Shown piece after piece: positions 42,722 to 52,035 of a stretch of DNA of 64,000 bases. Made by a program: the position numbers and the translations under genes. This DNA is from an uncultured bacterium (GTDB lineage: Bacteria > Bacillota > Clostridia > Lachnospirales > Lachnospiraceae): contig CANSLJ010000008.1 in the NCBI GenBank assembly GCA_947647735.1, forward strand, positions 80,184 through 144,183, in the 5' to 3' direction. Below the pieces are notes generated by a model. It was not told where the DNA came from, searched no databases, and saw only the letters and a program-made list of their open reading frames with translations. Each line of letters opens with the position of its first letter. Positions within the stretch are counted from its first letter, which is position 1.

Positions 42722-45373
42722 TTATGCTTCCATCACCGTTTTAATGGTCCGCTCCAGCACGCCGATATCCACGGGCTTCGCCACGTGGGCGTTCATGCCG
42801 GATTCCAGTGCGTCGCGGATGTCCTCGGAAAAGGCGTTGGCGGTCATAGCGATAATGGGAATGGTTTCTGCCAGCGGATGCTCCAGCGCCCTGATCGCTC
42901 CGGCCGCCTCATAGCCGTTCATCACCGGCATCTGCACATCCATCAGGATTAGCTGATACTGGCCCGGAACAGATTTTGCAAAGGCCTCCACCGCAAGCTG
43001 CCCGTTTTCACAGATTTCACAGGAAGCCCCCATCATATCCAACAGTTCGGAAAGTATCTCAGCATTGATCTCATTATCTTCCGCCGCCAGAATATGCATT
43101 CCCTGCAGAATGCTCTTCTCCTCCTCTTCCTTCTCCTCTGTCGAATCAGCCGGCGCGGCGTTCAGCAGATGATCCATCTTCCGGCGGAAGTTTGTCAGGA
43201 AGAAGGGCTTGGGCATAATGGCGTCGATGCCTGCCTCCCGGGCCTCCTCCTCGATATCCACCCAATCGTAACTGGTGAGCACCAGGATCGGAATATCCTT
43301 CGGTACCGCCTGACGGATACGGCGGGCAGTTTCCACCCCGTCCATGCCCGGCATCTTCCAGTCCAGTAAAACCACATGATACAGCCTGCCTTCCTCCTCC
43401 GAACGCCTGACCATATCCACTGCCTCCCGGCCCTCCAGCGTATAGTCCACCTGAACGCCGGTTCCTTCCATAGTCATCCGGACGCTCTGACAGCTTATCT
43501 CTTCATCGTCCACCACCAGCAGCCGGGAGATGCCGTTCTTCTGCCAGAAATCGTGATCGACCGCGTCTTCGCTGATATGCAGCTCCAGATCCACCGTAAA
43601 CCTGGAACCCTGCCCTTTCCGGCTTTCCACGGAAATGATGCCGCCCATCAGATCCAGCAGGTTTTTGGTGATAGCCATACCCAGGCCGGTTCCCTGAATC
43701 TTGTTGGTAATACTGTCCTCCTCCCGGGTGAACGCCTGAAAAATACGCTTTACATAATCCTCGCTCATACCGTAGCCATTATCTTCCACAACAAAGCGGA
43801 AACGTGCCAGCTGCTGCGTGAGCTGAGGCAGTTCCTCCATTGTCAGTGCGATATGTCCGCCCTCCGGCGTATATTTCACCGCATTGGATAAAAGATTCAA
43901 CAGGATCTGGTTCAGCCGCAGCCTATCCATCACTACCCGTTCATGGCGAAGTCCCTTGTTATATACCTCAAAGGTATGTCCCTTTGCCTTCATCTGAGGG
44001 CGGATGATGGAGTCAATGCCCTCGATCAGCTCTTCCATATTTTCATCGGACAGGTTCAACGCGGTCTTCCCCGCCTCGATCTTACTGATATCCAGAATAT
44101 CGTTGATCAGGCCCAGCAGATGCTGTCCTGACGAGGTGATCTTTTTCGTATACTCCCGCACCTTATCCGGGTTCTCCGCATCCCTCGCCAGAAGAGCCGC
44201 AAAGCCCACGATAGCATTCATCGGCGTGCGGATGTCATGGCTCATATTGGACAGGAAGGAACTCTTGGCGCGGTTGGCATCCTCGGCGATCCGGAATGCC
44301 TGCTCCGCCGTCTCCTTGGACTGCACCAGCATGGTATTATATTCCTCCAGCTGCTGGTTCAGCTCCTCCTGCCGGCGCAGGCTCGCCTGTTCCTGCAGGT
44401 ACAGCCTGTTGCTGCTGCGCTGCCGCAGCACGGCAACAGCCGCCAGCACCACCAGCACCACCAAAATTACCGCAAAGATCAGCAGGGCGCGGATCACCAT
44501 GTTCATCATCTCCACCGTGCCCGCCGCAACAAAATCCGCCGGGATAAGGAAGAGCAACAGCGTGTCGTACTCCTCCAGAGAGGTGATACAGTAATAATAT
44601 TCCTGCCCCTCCATCCGGAAATTACTGCTGATGGTATCCTCCTTCGCCAAAGCAGAGCGGATATCGGTATACTTCTGTCCCTCCATCTCCTCCAGCACTT
44701 TGAGCACATTGTACGCCTGAATCGAATTTTTCTGAGAGATGTTGTCATGCATCCGGGTACCGTTACTCTTCAGTATATAAGTCTCATTCTGGCTGCCATA
44801 GGCGGCGCTGTCATAATACTCGGTAAGTGTCTGAACATCCTTAAACAGCACGACATGTGTAAAACTCAGGCCGTCACCGGTCCGGATCGGCTCCTTCAGC
44901 TTCTGCACAAAAACCCAGAAACTGCCGTCATACAGGCTGCTGTCGGATATGAAAGTATATCGTTCCTCTCCGCCCGCCACCAGATCGATGTCAGACCATA
45001 CGCCATGCCTGCCCTGCACATCATAGCAGCTGCCCTGACTGTCCAGCAGCATAAGGGCAGCGCTGTAATTTTCCGTCTCCAGCAGCTTCTCCAGCTTCTC
45101 CACATAATCCGTCACGTCATCCTCACCATCGAACTGTCCTGCCTCCAGGGCATTGACAGCGGCGGTGAGATAATTCCAATGGGTATCCAGCGCATTATCC
45201 AGATTGGCCCGCACCTGGGTAGTGATCTCCTCCAGCTGCGTCGTACGCTCCACATAAATCTGTGACTCTAAATATCTTTCAAAATAAAAGCCGCCTGCCA
45301 GCAGAAACAAAAGCAGCCCCAGAACAAGTGCCGCCGGGAGGACGGCGTTTTGTTTTGCTTTATCGAAGCCCAT
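42722..45373 (-). CDS. Hybrid sensor histidine kinase with two receiver domains
   Basis: A membrane kinase of about 883 residues. A first helix (about 10-30), an extracellular Cache-like sensor of about 250 residues and a second helix (about 290-315) are followed by a coiled coil, the acceptor histidine in SNMSHDIRTPMNAIVGF, a full ATPase domain (DNGYGMSEDYVKRIFQAF, GTGLGMAI), and two receivers: VVLLDWKMPGMDG (about 605-725) and LILMDVQMPVMNGYEA (about 755-880). No HPt domain and no DNA-binding partner are adjacent. The start is uncertain: ATG 45373 has GGTGA; TTG 45394 would overlap the previous stop. It follows two binding lipoproteins, which probably present the signal. Confidence 0.88.
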   Translation of the reverse strand: MGFDKAKQNAVLPAALVLGLLLFLLAGGFYFERYLESQIYVERTTQLEEITTQVRANLDNALDTHWNYLTAAVNALEAGQFDGEDDVTDYVEKLEKLLETENYSAALMLLDSQGSCYDVQGRHGVWSDIDLVAGGEERYTFISDSSLYDGSFWVFVQKLKEPIRTGDGLSFTHVVLFKDVQTLTEYYDSAAYGSQNETYILKSNGTRMHDNISQKNSIQAYNVLKVLEEMEGQKYTDIRSALAKEDTISSNFRMEGQEYYYCITSLEEYDTLLLFLIPADFVAAGTVEMMNMVIRALLIFAVILVVLVVLAAVAVLRQRSSNRLYLQEQASLRRQEELNQQLEEYNTMLVQSKETAEQAFRIAEDANRAKSSFLSNMSHDIRTPMNAIVGFAALLARDAENPDKVREYTKKITSSGQHLLGLINDILDISKIEAGKTALNLSDENMEELIEGIDSIIRPQMKAKGHTFEVYNKGLRHERVVMDRLRLNQILLNLLSNAVKYTPEGGHIALTMEELPQLTQQLARFRFVVEDNGYGMSEDYVKRIFQAFTREEDSITNKIQGTGLGMAITKNLLDLMGGIISVESRKGQGSRFTVDLELHISEDAVDHDFWQKNGISRLLVVDDEEISCQSVRMTMEGTGVQVDYTLEGREAVDMVRRSEEEGRLYHVVLLDWKMPGMDGVETARRIRQAVPKDIPILVLTSYDWVDIEEEAREAGIDAIMPKPFFLTNFRRKMDHLLNAAPADSTEEKEEEEKSILQGMHILAAEDNEINAEILSELLDMMGASCEICENGQLAVEAFAKSVPGQYQLILMDVQMPVMNGYEAAGAIRALEHPLAETIPIIAMTANAFSEDIRDALESGMNAHVAKPVDIGVLERTIKTVMEA

Positions 45374-45390
45374 AGCGTTCACCATCCCTC

Positions 45391-47217
45391 TCAATGCAGC
45401 GTGATATAGTCCGTAGGTGCCGCCAGCTGCCGTCCATCCTTCAGACGATTCACAATGATCTGTTTATACGGAGTCTCTGTGACAGTATATTCGGTGACGC
45501 CGGCAGCCTCCAGTGCGTCCTGAAGCATCATCGTCATATCGCCGACCACGGCAGCGGTATAGGCTGCTTCCCGATCCAGCTCCCGGCCTCCAACAGTCAG
45601 CTGTTCCAGAGCATAGCCGGAGTCCGTCCTCCGGATAGCCATCTCAAAGCCGCTGGACACATACAGCGTTGAGTCGTTGCTCACCGATCCCCGTTTGCCC
45701 CGGGCAGTCAAAATATATTCCACATACCGGTACAGCTGATCCCCGGTCATCTCACACAGAGCCACTGTCGGAGACTCTCCCATGGTCAGAAAGCCCAGCT
45801 CTGCCTGCGTGTAGTCCCCGGCGGAGATATCTCCCGCCACAGCCGCGGCAGGCCCGATGAGCAGCTCAGCGCCCGTCTCCTCCCGGACAGAGTTCAGCAC
45901 TGCCGAAGCCGCCTGACTGCCATGCTCCGGATCAAAGATATAGGAATAGCCGGTATCGATATGAGCCGCCTGCTCTGCACCATCTTCCGGCGAATCCATC
46001 ATAGCGTTAAAGGCATCAAAGGCGGAAAGGGCATCCGGATAGGTTCCGTCGATCATGCCCTGTACCACGGTCTTCGACACAGAAAACATATCCGCCGAAG
46101 CCAGCCTGATATACAGCCGGTTATCGTCAACATAAGGCTGGAGGCCCGCCAGAGAAGGAGACAGGTCGATGGTCACCCCTTTGTTGTAAGGCACCATATT
46201 CTGGCTGGCTGCAATACTCCGCTGGCCCTCCTCGCTGAGCATGGCTGTAATAACATCCAGGATCAGTTCTCTGCGCCCGGGATCTGTTGTCTCTTTGGCT
46301 GCAATCTGAAAGGCTGGATAAGTAAGGTACCAGTTGTCCTCCGGGCTGCTGCCAAAGTAAGGCATCAACAAAGATTCCCTGCCCTCACCGCCGTATCTCG
46401 CCGCATCCTCCCCGGTTCCCCGGAACATCGCCGCCCGGCCGGCGGTATACTCGTCAGTCACGTTGATGCTGCCATCCATATCTGCGGTTGTGATACCGGC
46501 ATAATCAATAAACTCCTCCATCCGCTGAAACACGGGGAGCCAGACATCCTCACTGAGCTGGTTCGTCTGGCCGGACTCATACTGCTGCCGCCACTCCCGC
46601 CCCGCCTGAGAGGCAAGCTGTTCCACCGACAGCCCCTGAAGGACCTCCATACAAGTGTAATCCGCATCAAAGCCGGAGAGAAAAGGGCGGATCCCCTTTT
46701 CCTGCAACGTGCCGCACAGCGCGACAAACTCCTCATAGTCGGCAGGGACAGCCAGGCCTTCTTTCTCTAGCAGGGTCTTATTCACGATGATACTGTCGAT
46801 CTCGGCACAGGCGGGCAGCCAGTTTATGGTGCCGTCGCTGTAGGTGTAACTGCGCAGGTAAGACTGCGGAAAGGTGTTTGTCAGTTCGCAGTCGCTCAGA
46901 TCCATCAGCTCTCCGCGCCACTTTTCCACGTCCCGCAGCGCAAAGCGGCGGACAGTGAGAATATCAGGCAGGTCCTCCTGCTCCATCTTAAACCGATAGA
47001 AATCAGTGGAGTTGGTGGCTATATAAAAGGTGAAGTCCACCTCCGGGAACTGCTCCTGCAGATAAGCGGCGTACTGCTCTGTCAGCTGATCGCTCCACAG
47101 AGCCACAGTGATCTGCTCCCTCCCGGTCTCTGCCCCCGGCTTGTTCCCGCTGCCGCAGGCGGACAGAGCCGTTATCAGCAGCGCCATTGCAAGGATGAAA
47201 GAAAGTTTCCTTTTCAT
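45391..47217 (-). CDS. Solute-binding lipoprotein with 5'-nucleotidase-C-like tail (second)
   Basis: A 608-residue lipoprotein. Lipobox LSAC with Cys21. The first 420 residues resemble a family 1 extracellular solute-binding protein (INWLPACAEIDSIIVNKTLL, then AAMFRGTGEDAARYGG). The last 165 residues resemble the C-terminal domain of secreted 5'-nucleotidases (GAELLIGPAAAVAGDISAG, LCEMTGDQLYRYVEYIL, LYVSSGFEMAIRR), but the metal-binding N-terminal catalytic domain is absent, so no nucleotidase activity is expected. No permease gene is nearby. It precedes the hybrid kinase directly and probably acts as a ligand receptor for it. Confidence 0.82.
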   Translation of the reverse strand: MKRKLSFILAMALLITALSACGSGNKPGAETGREQITVALWSDQLTEQYAAYLQEQFPEVDFTFYIATNSTDFYRFKMEQEDLPDILTVRRFALRDVEKWRGELMDLSDCELTNTFPQSYLRSYTYSDGTINWLPACAEIDSIIVNKTLLEKEGLAVPADYEEFVALCGTLQEKGIRPFLSGFDADYTCMEVLQGLSVEQLASQAGREWRQQYESGQTNQLSEDVWLPVFQRMEEFIDYAGITTADMDGSINVTDEYTAGRAAMFRGTGEDAARYGGEGRESLLMPYFGSSPEDNWYLTYPAFQIAAKETTDPGRRELILDVITAMLSEEGQRSIAASQNMVPYNKGVTIDLSPSLAGLQPYVDDNRLYIRLASADMFSVSKTVVQGMIDGTYPDALSAFDAFNAMMDSPEDGAEQAAHIDTGYSYIFDPEHGSQAASAVLNSVREETGAELLIGPAAAVAGDISAGDYTQAELGFLTMGESPTVALCEMTGDQLYRYVEYILTARGKRGSVSNDSTLYVSSGFEMAIRRTDSGYALEQLTVGGRELDREAAYTAAVVGDMTMMLQDALEAAGVTEYTVTETPYKQIIVNRLKDGRQLAAPTDYITLH

Positions 47218-47233
47218 TCCGTTTCTCCTTTCT

Positions 47234-49009
47234 TTATTCCCAGAGATTCCCGCCAGGGGAAACCGTCTTCTGTTCCGTCAGCCATTCCCGCAGAAATCCG
47301 CGGACGGCTCCCTTTTCTACCCGGGCGTTATAGGCCTGCCCCGCCTCTTCGGTGTAGCTCTGCATCAAAAAGGCTATCTGATAGACCTCGTTGTCCTCCA
47401 GTTCACCGCCGCCTTTGACCACTAAGGTGTAGGGGTATGGATCTCCGTCCCCCGCCTGGTCAAAACCGGCAGCCGCCATCTCCTTTGCCTGTGCCCCGGT
47501 CATGGTCAAAATAGCATATTCCCCCTCCAGGCCGGGGGCGATGGTATTGCTCACCTCTATGTTGATCCGGTCCTGATAGAGCCTGCCGGTCACACCGGCA
47601 TTCAGCCGCCTACCCTCCTTATAGGTTTCTGTGTAGGGAATCATAGCGGCATCCGCGTCCACAGCGCTGCCCAGCGCCTTCCCCGCAAGCTGCGCGGTTT
47701 CTTCTATGGTAAAATCTGCCGTGCTCTCACAGAAATAGATGGTATCCTGAGTATTCAGATAACTACTTTGCAGCTCATCCATCCGGGCAATACATTTAGA
47801 GCCGTCCATATCGTTCTCTCCCCGGAACCACTCCTTATACGCCTGCCCCATATCCGCCAGAACATTTTCCCAATGGGCGTAAGTCATCTGGAATGCCCGG
47901 CCTTCCCGCATAGCCTGCTGAGCATCGTAGATCATGGAGTCCTCCTGCACTTCCCCGCTGTCCAGCACACTGAGCATACAGGGCGTGCCTTCGTTGATAA
48001 ACGCCGCCTGCCCTTCCGGGGCATAGAGCAGAGACAAAAGCTGCAGAGCCTTCTCCAGCTTTTCCTCATTGCCCGGCTCGGTCAGCCGCTTACTGATCCC
48101 GATGCGGGAGGAGGAATTGTACATATAAATATTCTTGCTGCCGTCCTCCCCTATGTAAGGCATCATTCCCACTTCATCGCCGTTCGACAAAACAGAACTG
48201 CCCATCGTCGCTGACATCGTGAAAAAGACAGTCTTCCGTCCCGCCAGATAATCCTCGATCAGTGCCGCATTGGGCCGGTCCTCCGGATCGGTAGTAAACA
48301 TGCCGATATCGATATATTCCTGCGCATACGCCATGGTGCCTTCCCACATGCCCTCCGCCGAAGCCTTTCCCGCCAGGAAATCCTGCTCCCAGTTCACCCC
48401 TTCCGGCGTGGTGAGCCAGCTGGTCTTTGCCAGATTAAATACAGCGGAAAAAGTGTTTCCTGTCAGCTCCGTTCCTATCACGCCGGGGATCAGCCCTGCC
48501 TCCTCGATCTCGGCGCACAGCGCTTTCAGTTCGGCAAAATCCGAAGGTACCTGCCAGCCGTGCTCCTCCATCAGGGTTTTATTATAATAAATACCGTACA
48601 TGGCGTTGTTCACAGGCAGAAGATAAATGCCCCCGTCAATGGCTGCCTGATCCAGAACAGATGTGGAGAAATCGTTGAGAAAATCATAGCTGGACAGATC
48701 TGCCAGACGCTCCTTCGCCAGATCCTCATCCAGGACCTGGGAAGTGACAAAGATGTCCGGGATATCGTCTCCCCTCATCTGGGCCCAGCTGTAGCCGGTA
48801 GCATTGGCCCCTGCATAACAGGACCGCTCCAGCTCGATATCCGGATAGGTTTCAGCCGCCAGCGCTAAAAAATCGTCGTACCCGCCCCACATACCCCAGG
48901 TCAGCACATCGCTTTTTTGCTCAGAGGTTTCCACAGCGGGTGCACAGGCGGACAACAGGGCGGCTGCAACCGAAAATACCAATAGATGACGAATCCGTTT
49001 GATGCGCAT
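47234..49009 (-). CDS. Solute-binding lipoprotein with 5'-nucleotidase-C-like tail (first)
   Basis: A 591-residue paralogue of the next gene. Lipobox LSAC with Cys22. The N-terminal 410 residues look like a family 1 solute-binding protein (GGIYLLPVNNAMYGIYYNKT; WLTTPEGVNWEQDFLAGKAS). The tail (about 425-590) is a more degenerate version of the 5'-nucleotidase C domain (LGSAVDADAAMIPYTETY, LTMTGAQAKEMAAAGF, YTLVVKGGGELEDNEVYQIA). AAAGGAG lies ten bases before the ATG, and a TTGACT/TAATCT promoter lies upstream. It is the first gene of the sensory operon. The ligand is unknown. Confidence 0.82.
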   Translation of the reverse strand: MRIKRIRHLLVFSVAAALLSACAPAVETSEQKSDVLTWGMWGGYDDFLALAAETYPDIELERSCYAGANATGYSWAQMRGDDIPDIFVTSQVLDEDLAKERLADLSSYDFLNDFSTSVLDQAAIDGGIYLLPVNNAMYGIYYNKTLMEEHGWQVPSDFAELKALCAEIEEAGLIPGVIGTELTGNTFSAVFNLAKTSWLTTPEGVNWEQDFLAGKASAEGMWEGTMAYAQEYIDIGMFTTDPEDRPNAALIEDYLAGRKTVFFTMSATMGSSVLSNGDEVGMMPYIGEDGSKNIYMYNSSSRIGISKRLTEPGNEEKLEKALQLLSLLYAPEGQAAFINEGTPCMLSVLDSGEVQEDSMIYDAQQAMREGRAFQMTYAHWENVLADMGQAYKEWFRGENDMDGSKCIARMDELQSSYLNTQDTIYFCESTADFTIEETAQLAGKALGSAVDADAAMIPYTETYKEGRRLNAGVTGRLYQDRINIEVSNTIAPGLEGEYAILTMTGAQAKEMAAAGFDQAGDGDPYPYTLVVKGGGELEDNEVYQIAFLMQSYTEEAGQAYNARVEKGAVRGFLREWLTEQKTVSPGGNLWE

Positions 49010-49154
49010 GACATATCGACTCCTTTTTTGACTAAAAGGTAATATACTTCACTTATATAGATTAGCAGTTTTTATGAAAAAGTCAAGAATACACGCGAGA
49101 GGAGTCTGCCGCACTACGGTAGGTCGGATCTGGCATGATACCGGAAAACCATAT

Positions 49155-49253
49155 TCATACTTCCTCATCAACCCATCCAATATATTTCTTTACTGTTTCA
49201 TCTGTAGAATAACCCGTATAGTCGCGGATCCATCTACCGGAACAGCATCCCAT
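49155..49253 (-). CDS. Possible small protein of 32 residues after the EamA gene
   Basis: ATG at 49253, 25 bases after the EamA stop, with CAGG upstream; ends at TGA 49155. The C-terminal half (YTGYSTDETVKKYIGWVDEE) looks protein-like with an amphipathic helix. It could be a real small gene or the end of a decayed one. The rest of the 269-base spacer between EamA and the lipoprotein gene holds the lipoprotein promoter and nothing else that I can identify. Confidence 0.3.
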   Translation of the reverse strand: MGCCSGRWIRDYTGYSTDETVKKYIGWVDEEV

Positions 49254-49278
49254 TTATATCCTGTTTTTTTGAAAAAAT

Positions 49279-49692
49279 TTATACGACCATCACCAATGTT
49301 CCAACGCCGATCATAATACAGCCGATCAGCGATTTAACCGTAAATTCCTCATGCAGGAACACAAATGCCAGGATCAATGTGATCACCACACTGAGCTTGT
49401 CTATCGGCACAACTTTAGATGCGTCTCCTATTTGTAACGCCCTATAATAGCATAGCCAGGATGCGCCAGTCGCCAGACCTGACAGGATTAAAAACAGCCA
49501 GCTTTTACGGCTTATGTCCGAAAGTCCCCTTTGCGCATGGGTAAGAAATACCATTCCCCAGGCCATAACAACGACAATAACGGTCCTGATCGCCGTTGCA
49601 AGATTAGAATTAACACCATCTATGCCAATTTTCGCAAGTATAGAAGTCAGTGCCGCAAAAACAGCGGATAGCAAAGCAAACACGATCCACAT
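49279..49692 (-). CDS. Short EamA family transporter
   Basis: A 137-residue membrane protein with about five helices, one EamA repeat (half the usual ten-helix drug/metabolite transporter). The repeat signature includes FALLSAVFAALTSILAKIGI, GLATGASWLCYYRALQIGD and FVFLHEEFTVKSLIGC. Such single-repeat proteins probably dimerise. Substrate unknown. It is a single gene between the sensory operon and hemZ. Confidence 0.87.
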   Translation of the reverse strand: MWIVFALLSAVFAALTSILAKIGIDGVNSNLATAIRTVIVVVMAWGMVFLTHAQRGLSDISRKSWLFLILSGLATGASWLCYYRALQIGDASKVVPIDKLSVVITLILAFVFLHEEFTVKSLIGCIMIGVGTLVMVV

Positions 49693-49844
49693 TTACATAT
49701 TACCTCTCTCCTGATAGTATATTTTTATCAATTCCTCATCACCAACAGCCAACAGACTGTCCCCTTTAAATTGAGCAGCAAAAAACAAACATTTCCAAAA
49801 CAGAAATTCGGATCATATCTCTTAGTTTTTCATATCTATATATA

Positions 49845-51272
49845 TTATTCCCCAAGCAGCCTTCTCTTCCGCTCGATCATCTCGTCGATCTTCTCCATAT
49901 AGAGAGCCACATCCTTCACATTATCGCACCGCTCGATCCGTCCGTCCCCGTACACTCTTTTCGTGATGGTCCCGGCGCCCAGCGCCACGATGGTCTGTTT
50001 CTCCTCCATGATCAGTATATTATATATACCATAGCATCCTTCCCGTGCATACCCGACGTTCTCAAAATTCCCCGCCATATTTTTCTGCCGGTACAGATAA
50101 TAGGGCTTCATGGAGAGCGCCTTTGCCCCGTCCGCCGCGATCCGCATCGTCTCCTCCGTATTCATCAGCATGGAAATGCCGTTTTCTTCAATCCACTCCC
50201 GCAGACGGCTTGCCCGCTTTACCGCAAGGGAATGCACCGTCAGGGAATCCGGCGAGAGCTCCTTTATGGCCTCGATCGTCGCCGCCACATCCTCCTTCGT
50301 CTCCCCCGGCAGGCCCAATATCATATCCATATTGATATTCGAAAATCCCGCCTGCCGTGCCAGATGAAAAGCTTCCCTGACCTGCGCCACCGTGTGCCGC
50401 CTGCCGATCAGCTTCAGCGTCTCATCGTTCATCGTCTGGGGATTGACGGATATCCTTGTCACATGATGTGCCTTTAGAACAGCCAGTTTTTCCGCAGTCA
50501 TGCTGTCCGCACGCCCCGCTTCCATGGTAAACTCTTTTAAACCGGTCAGATCGAAGGCCCCCTCCAGTTTCTCAAAAAGCCTCTCCAGTTCCTCCGGCTC
50601 CAGCGTAGTGGGCGTTCCCCCTCCGATATAGATCGTATCGATCTTTTTATCCCGGTAGATCTCCGCAGTAAAATCAATCTCCTTCTCCAGCGCCGTGAGA
50701 TACTCTCCCACCCTCTTTTTCCAGCTTACGATAGGAAACGAGGTGAAAGAACAGTACAGGCAGGTCGTCGGACAGAAAGGAATTCCGATATATAAACTAT
50801 ATCCGTTATCATAGTCAAGGGGTGCCAGCAGTTCTCTCTCCCTCTTTGCGATATCCAATCCTAAAACCGCCTTTTCCTCCGATACGAAATGCTTCCGACG
50901 CAGAAAATCCAGAATTTCTTCTTCCTGCCTGCCCTCCTCCAGCATGGTCATGGCGATCTTCGTCGGCCTGATCCCGATCAGATTCCCCCAGGGCAGTTTT
51001 TTCCCTGTCATACCAGAAAAATACTGATACAGGACTGTTTTGAAATCATCTTTTCCTCCTGTATCAGCAGATTTTTCTCCCGCTTCTCCTTTTATGATCA
51101 CATGATCCTCTTCCAAAAATATCTCCAGCCTCGGCGCGGTTTCCCAGACTTTTCTGTCCTTCACCGCTGACTCCGGGGAGAGCACCTTTACATCCTCCTC
51201 CGGGTAAAAAGCCTTCACAAGAGAATGGATATCGTATTCGTATTTTGCTTTGTTTATCTTTACAATGTACAT
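49845..51272 (-). CDS. hemZ: Coproporphyrinogen dehydrogenase-like radical SAM protein
   Basis: A protein of about 475 residues of the HemZ/HemW-like radical SAM group. The iron-sulphur motif CPTTCLYC is preceded by YIGIPF; IYIGGGTPTTLEPEEL follows. The N-terminal 150 residues are an extra domain found in HemZ of Clostridia. Family members are called oxygen-independent coproporphyrinogen dehydrogenases, though many act as haem chaperones, so the reaction is not certain. ATG 51272 has AAAGGG seven bases upstream; the frame to 51320 lacks an SD. It follows the MBL-fold gene after a perfect hairpin; hisS, which often follows hemZ in Clostridia, is 47 kb away. Confidence 0.9.
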   Translation of the reverse strand: MYIVKINKAKYEYDIHSLVKAFYPEEDVKVLSPESAVKDRKVWETAPRLEIFLEEDHVIIKGEAGEKSADTGGKDDFKTVLYQYFSGMTGKKLPWGNLIGIRPTKIAMTMLEEGRQEEEILDFLRRKHFVSEEKAVLGLDIAKRERELLAPLDYDNGYSLYIGIPFCPTTCLYCSFTSFPIVSWKKRVGEYLTALEKEIDFTAEIYRDKKIDTIYIGGGTPTTLEPEELERLFEKLEGAFDLTGLKEFTMEAGRADSMTAEKLAVLKAHHVTRISVNPQTMNDETLKLIGRRHTVAQVREAFHLARQAGFSNINMDMILGLPGETKEDVAATIEAIKELSPDSLTVHSLAVKRASRLREWIEENGISMLMNTEETMRIAADGAKALSMKPYYLYRQKNMAGNFENVGYAREGCYGIYNILIMEEKQTIVALGAGTITKRVYGDGRIERCDNVKDVALYMEKIDEMIERKRRLLGE

Positions 51273-51294
51273 CTTTTTTCCCTTTAAAGTGTAA

Positions 51295-51317
51295 TACCGC
51301 CCGAACCCCGGGCGGTA
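51295..51317 (-). promoter_or_regulatory. Perfect hairpin between the MBL and hemZ genes
   Basis: A perfect 9-bp stem TACCGCCCG/CGGGCGGTA with a 5-base loop. The T-run is weak (TTACACTTT on the minus strand), so it could be a leaky terminator, an RNA-stability stem or a protein-binding site that adjusts hemZ expression. Confidence 0.5.
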
Positions 51318-51329
51318 CAAACCATTTTC

Positions 51330-51962
51330 TCACACACAAAACGGATTATGAATCTTCTCATACCCGATGGAGGTCGCCTCCCCGTGTCCCGGATACACCC
51401 TCACCTCATCCGGCAACACAAACAACTTCTCCTTGATGGAACGGATGATCTCTGAGTAGGAACCGGTAGGAAAATCCGTCCTCCCCACGGATTCCTGAAA
51501 CAGCGTATCGCCGCTGACCAGGATCCCGTCCTCCTCAAAATAATAACAGCAGCTTCCCGCCGTATGTCCCGGCGTCAGGATCACACGGAATGTCATGCCT
51601 TCCAGTGTCACTTCCTGCCCGTCCTCAAAAAACTGGTTTGCCTTCACCGTGCAGGCTCTGCCCGCCATCTCGGATACGTTCATCCCCGCATCCAGAAGAA
51701 GCGCCTCCTCCTCTTTGCAGGCATATATCTTCGCCCCGGAAAGCGCCCGCAGCTTCTGCGCGCCCCAGATATGGTCAAAATGTCCATGTGTCAGAAGGAT
51801 CGCCCCTATCTCAAACCCCTTCTGAGTCAGCGCCTGATACAGATATTCCCCCTGATCCGCCGGATCGAAGAACAGCACCCTGTTCTCTCCCTCCCGGTAA
51901 ACAAAATAACAGTTGGTCGCACAGGAACCCAGTGTAATCTTTCCGATCTTCAAATTTGCCAT
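51330..51962 (-). CDS. MBL-fold metallohydrolase (glyoxalase II-like)
   Basis: A 210-residue metallo-beta-lactamase-fold hydrolase. The metal motif LLTHGHFDHIWG matches HxHxDH with glycine between, and VILTPGHTAGSCCY and VYPGHGEATS supply the remaining ligands. Family members hydrolyse thioesters such as S-lactoylglutathione, but in Clostridia the natural substrate is not known. It lies between relA and hemZ, a conserved clostridial order. Confidence 0.9.
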   Translation of the reverse strand: MANLKIGKITLGSCATNCYFVYREGENRVLFFDPADQGEYLYQALTQKGFEIGAILLTHGHFDHIWGAQKLRALSGAKIYACKEEEALLLDAGMNVSEMAGRACTVKANQFFEDGQEVTLEGMTFRVILTPGHTAGSCCYYFEEDGILVSGDTLFQESVGRTDFPTGSYSEIIRSIKEKLFVLPDEVRVYPGHGEATSIGYEKIHNPFCV

Positions 51963-52035
51963 GATCCGTTATCCTCTCCATATCCAGTATATTTTCTATC
52001 ATACAGCCGCACGTTCCGCCTCCGCACACCTTCCG

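Noticed and set aside
49074-49316. 80-codon plus-strand frame
   Set aside because: No SD, starts in the promoter region of the lipoprotein gene and reads against the EamA end.
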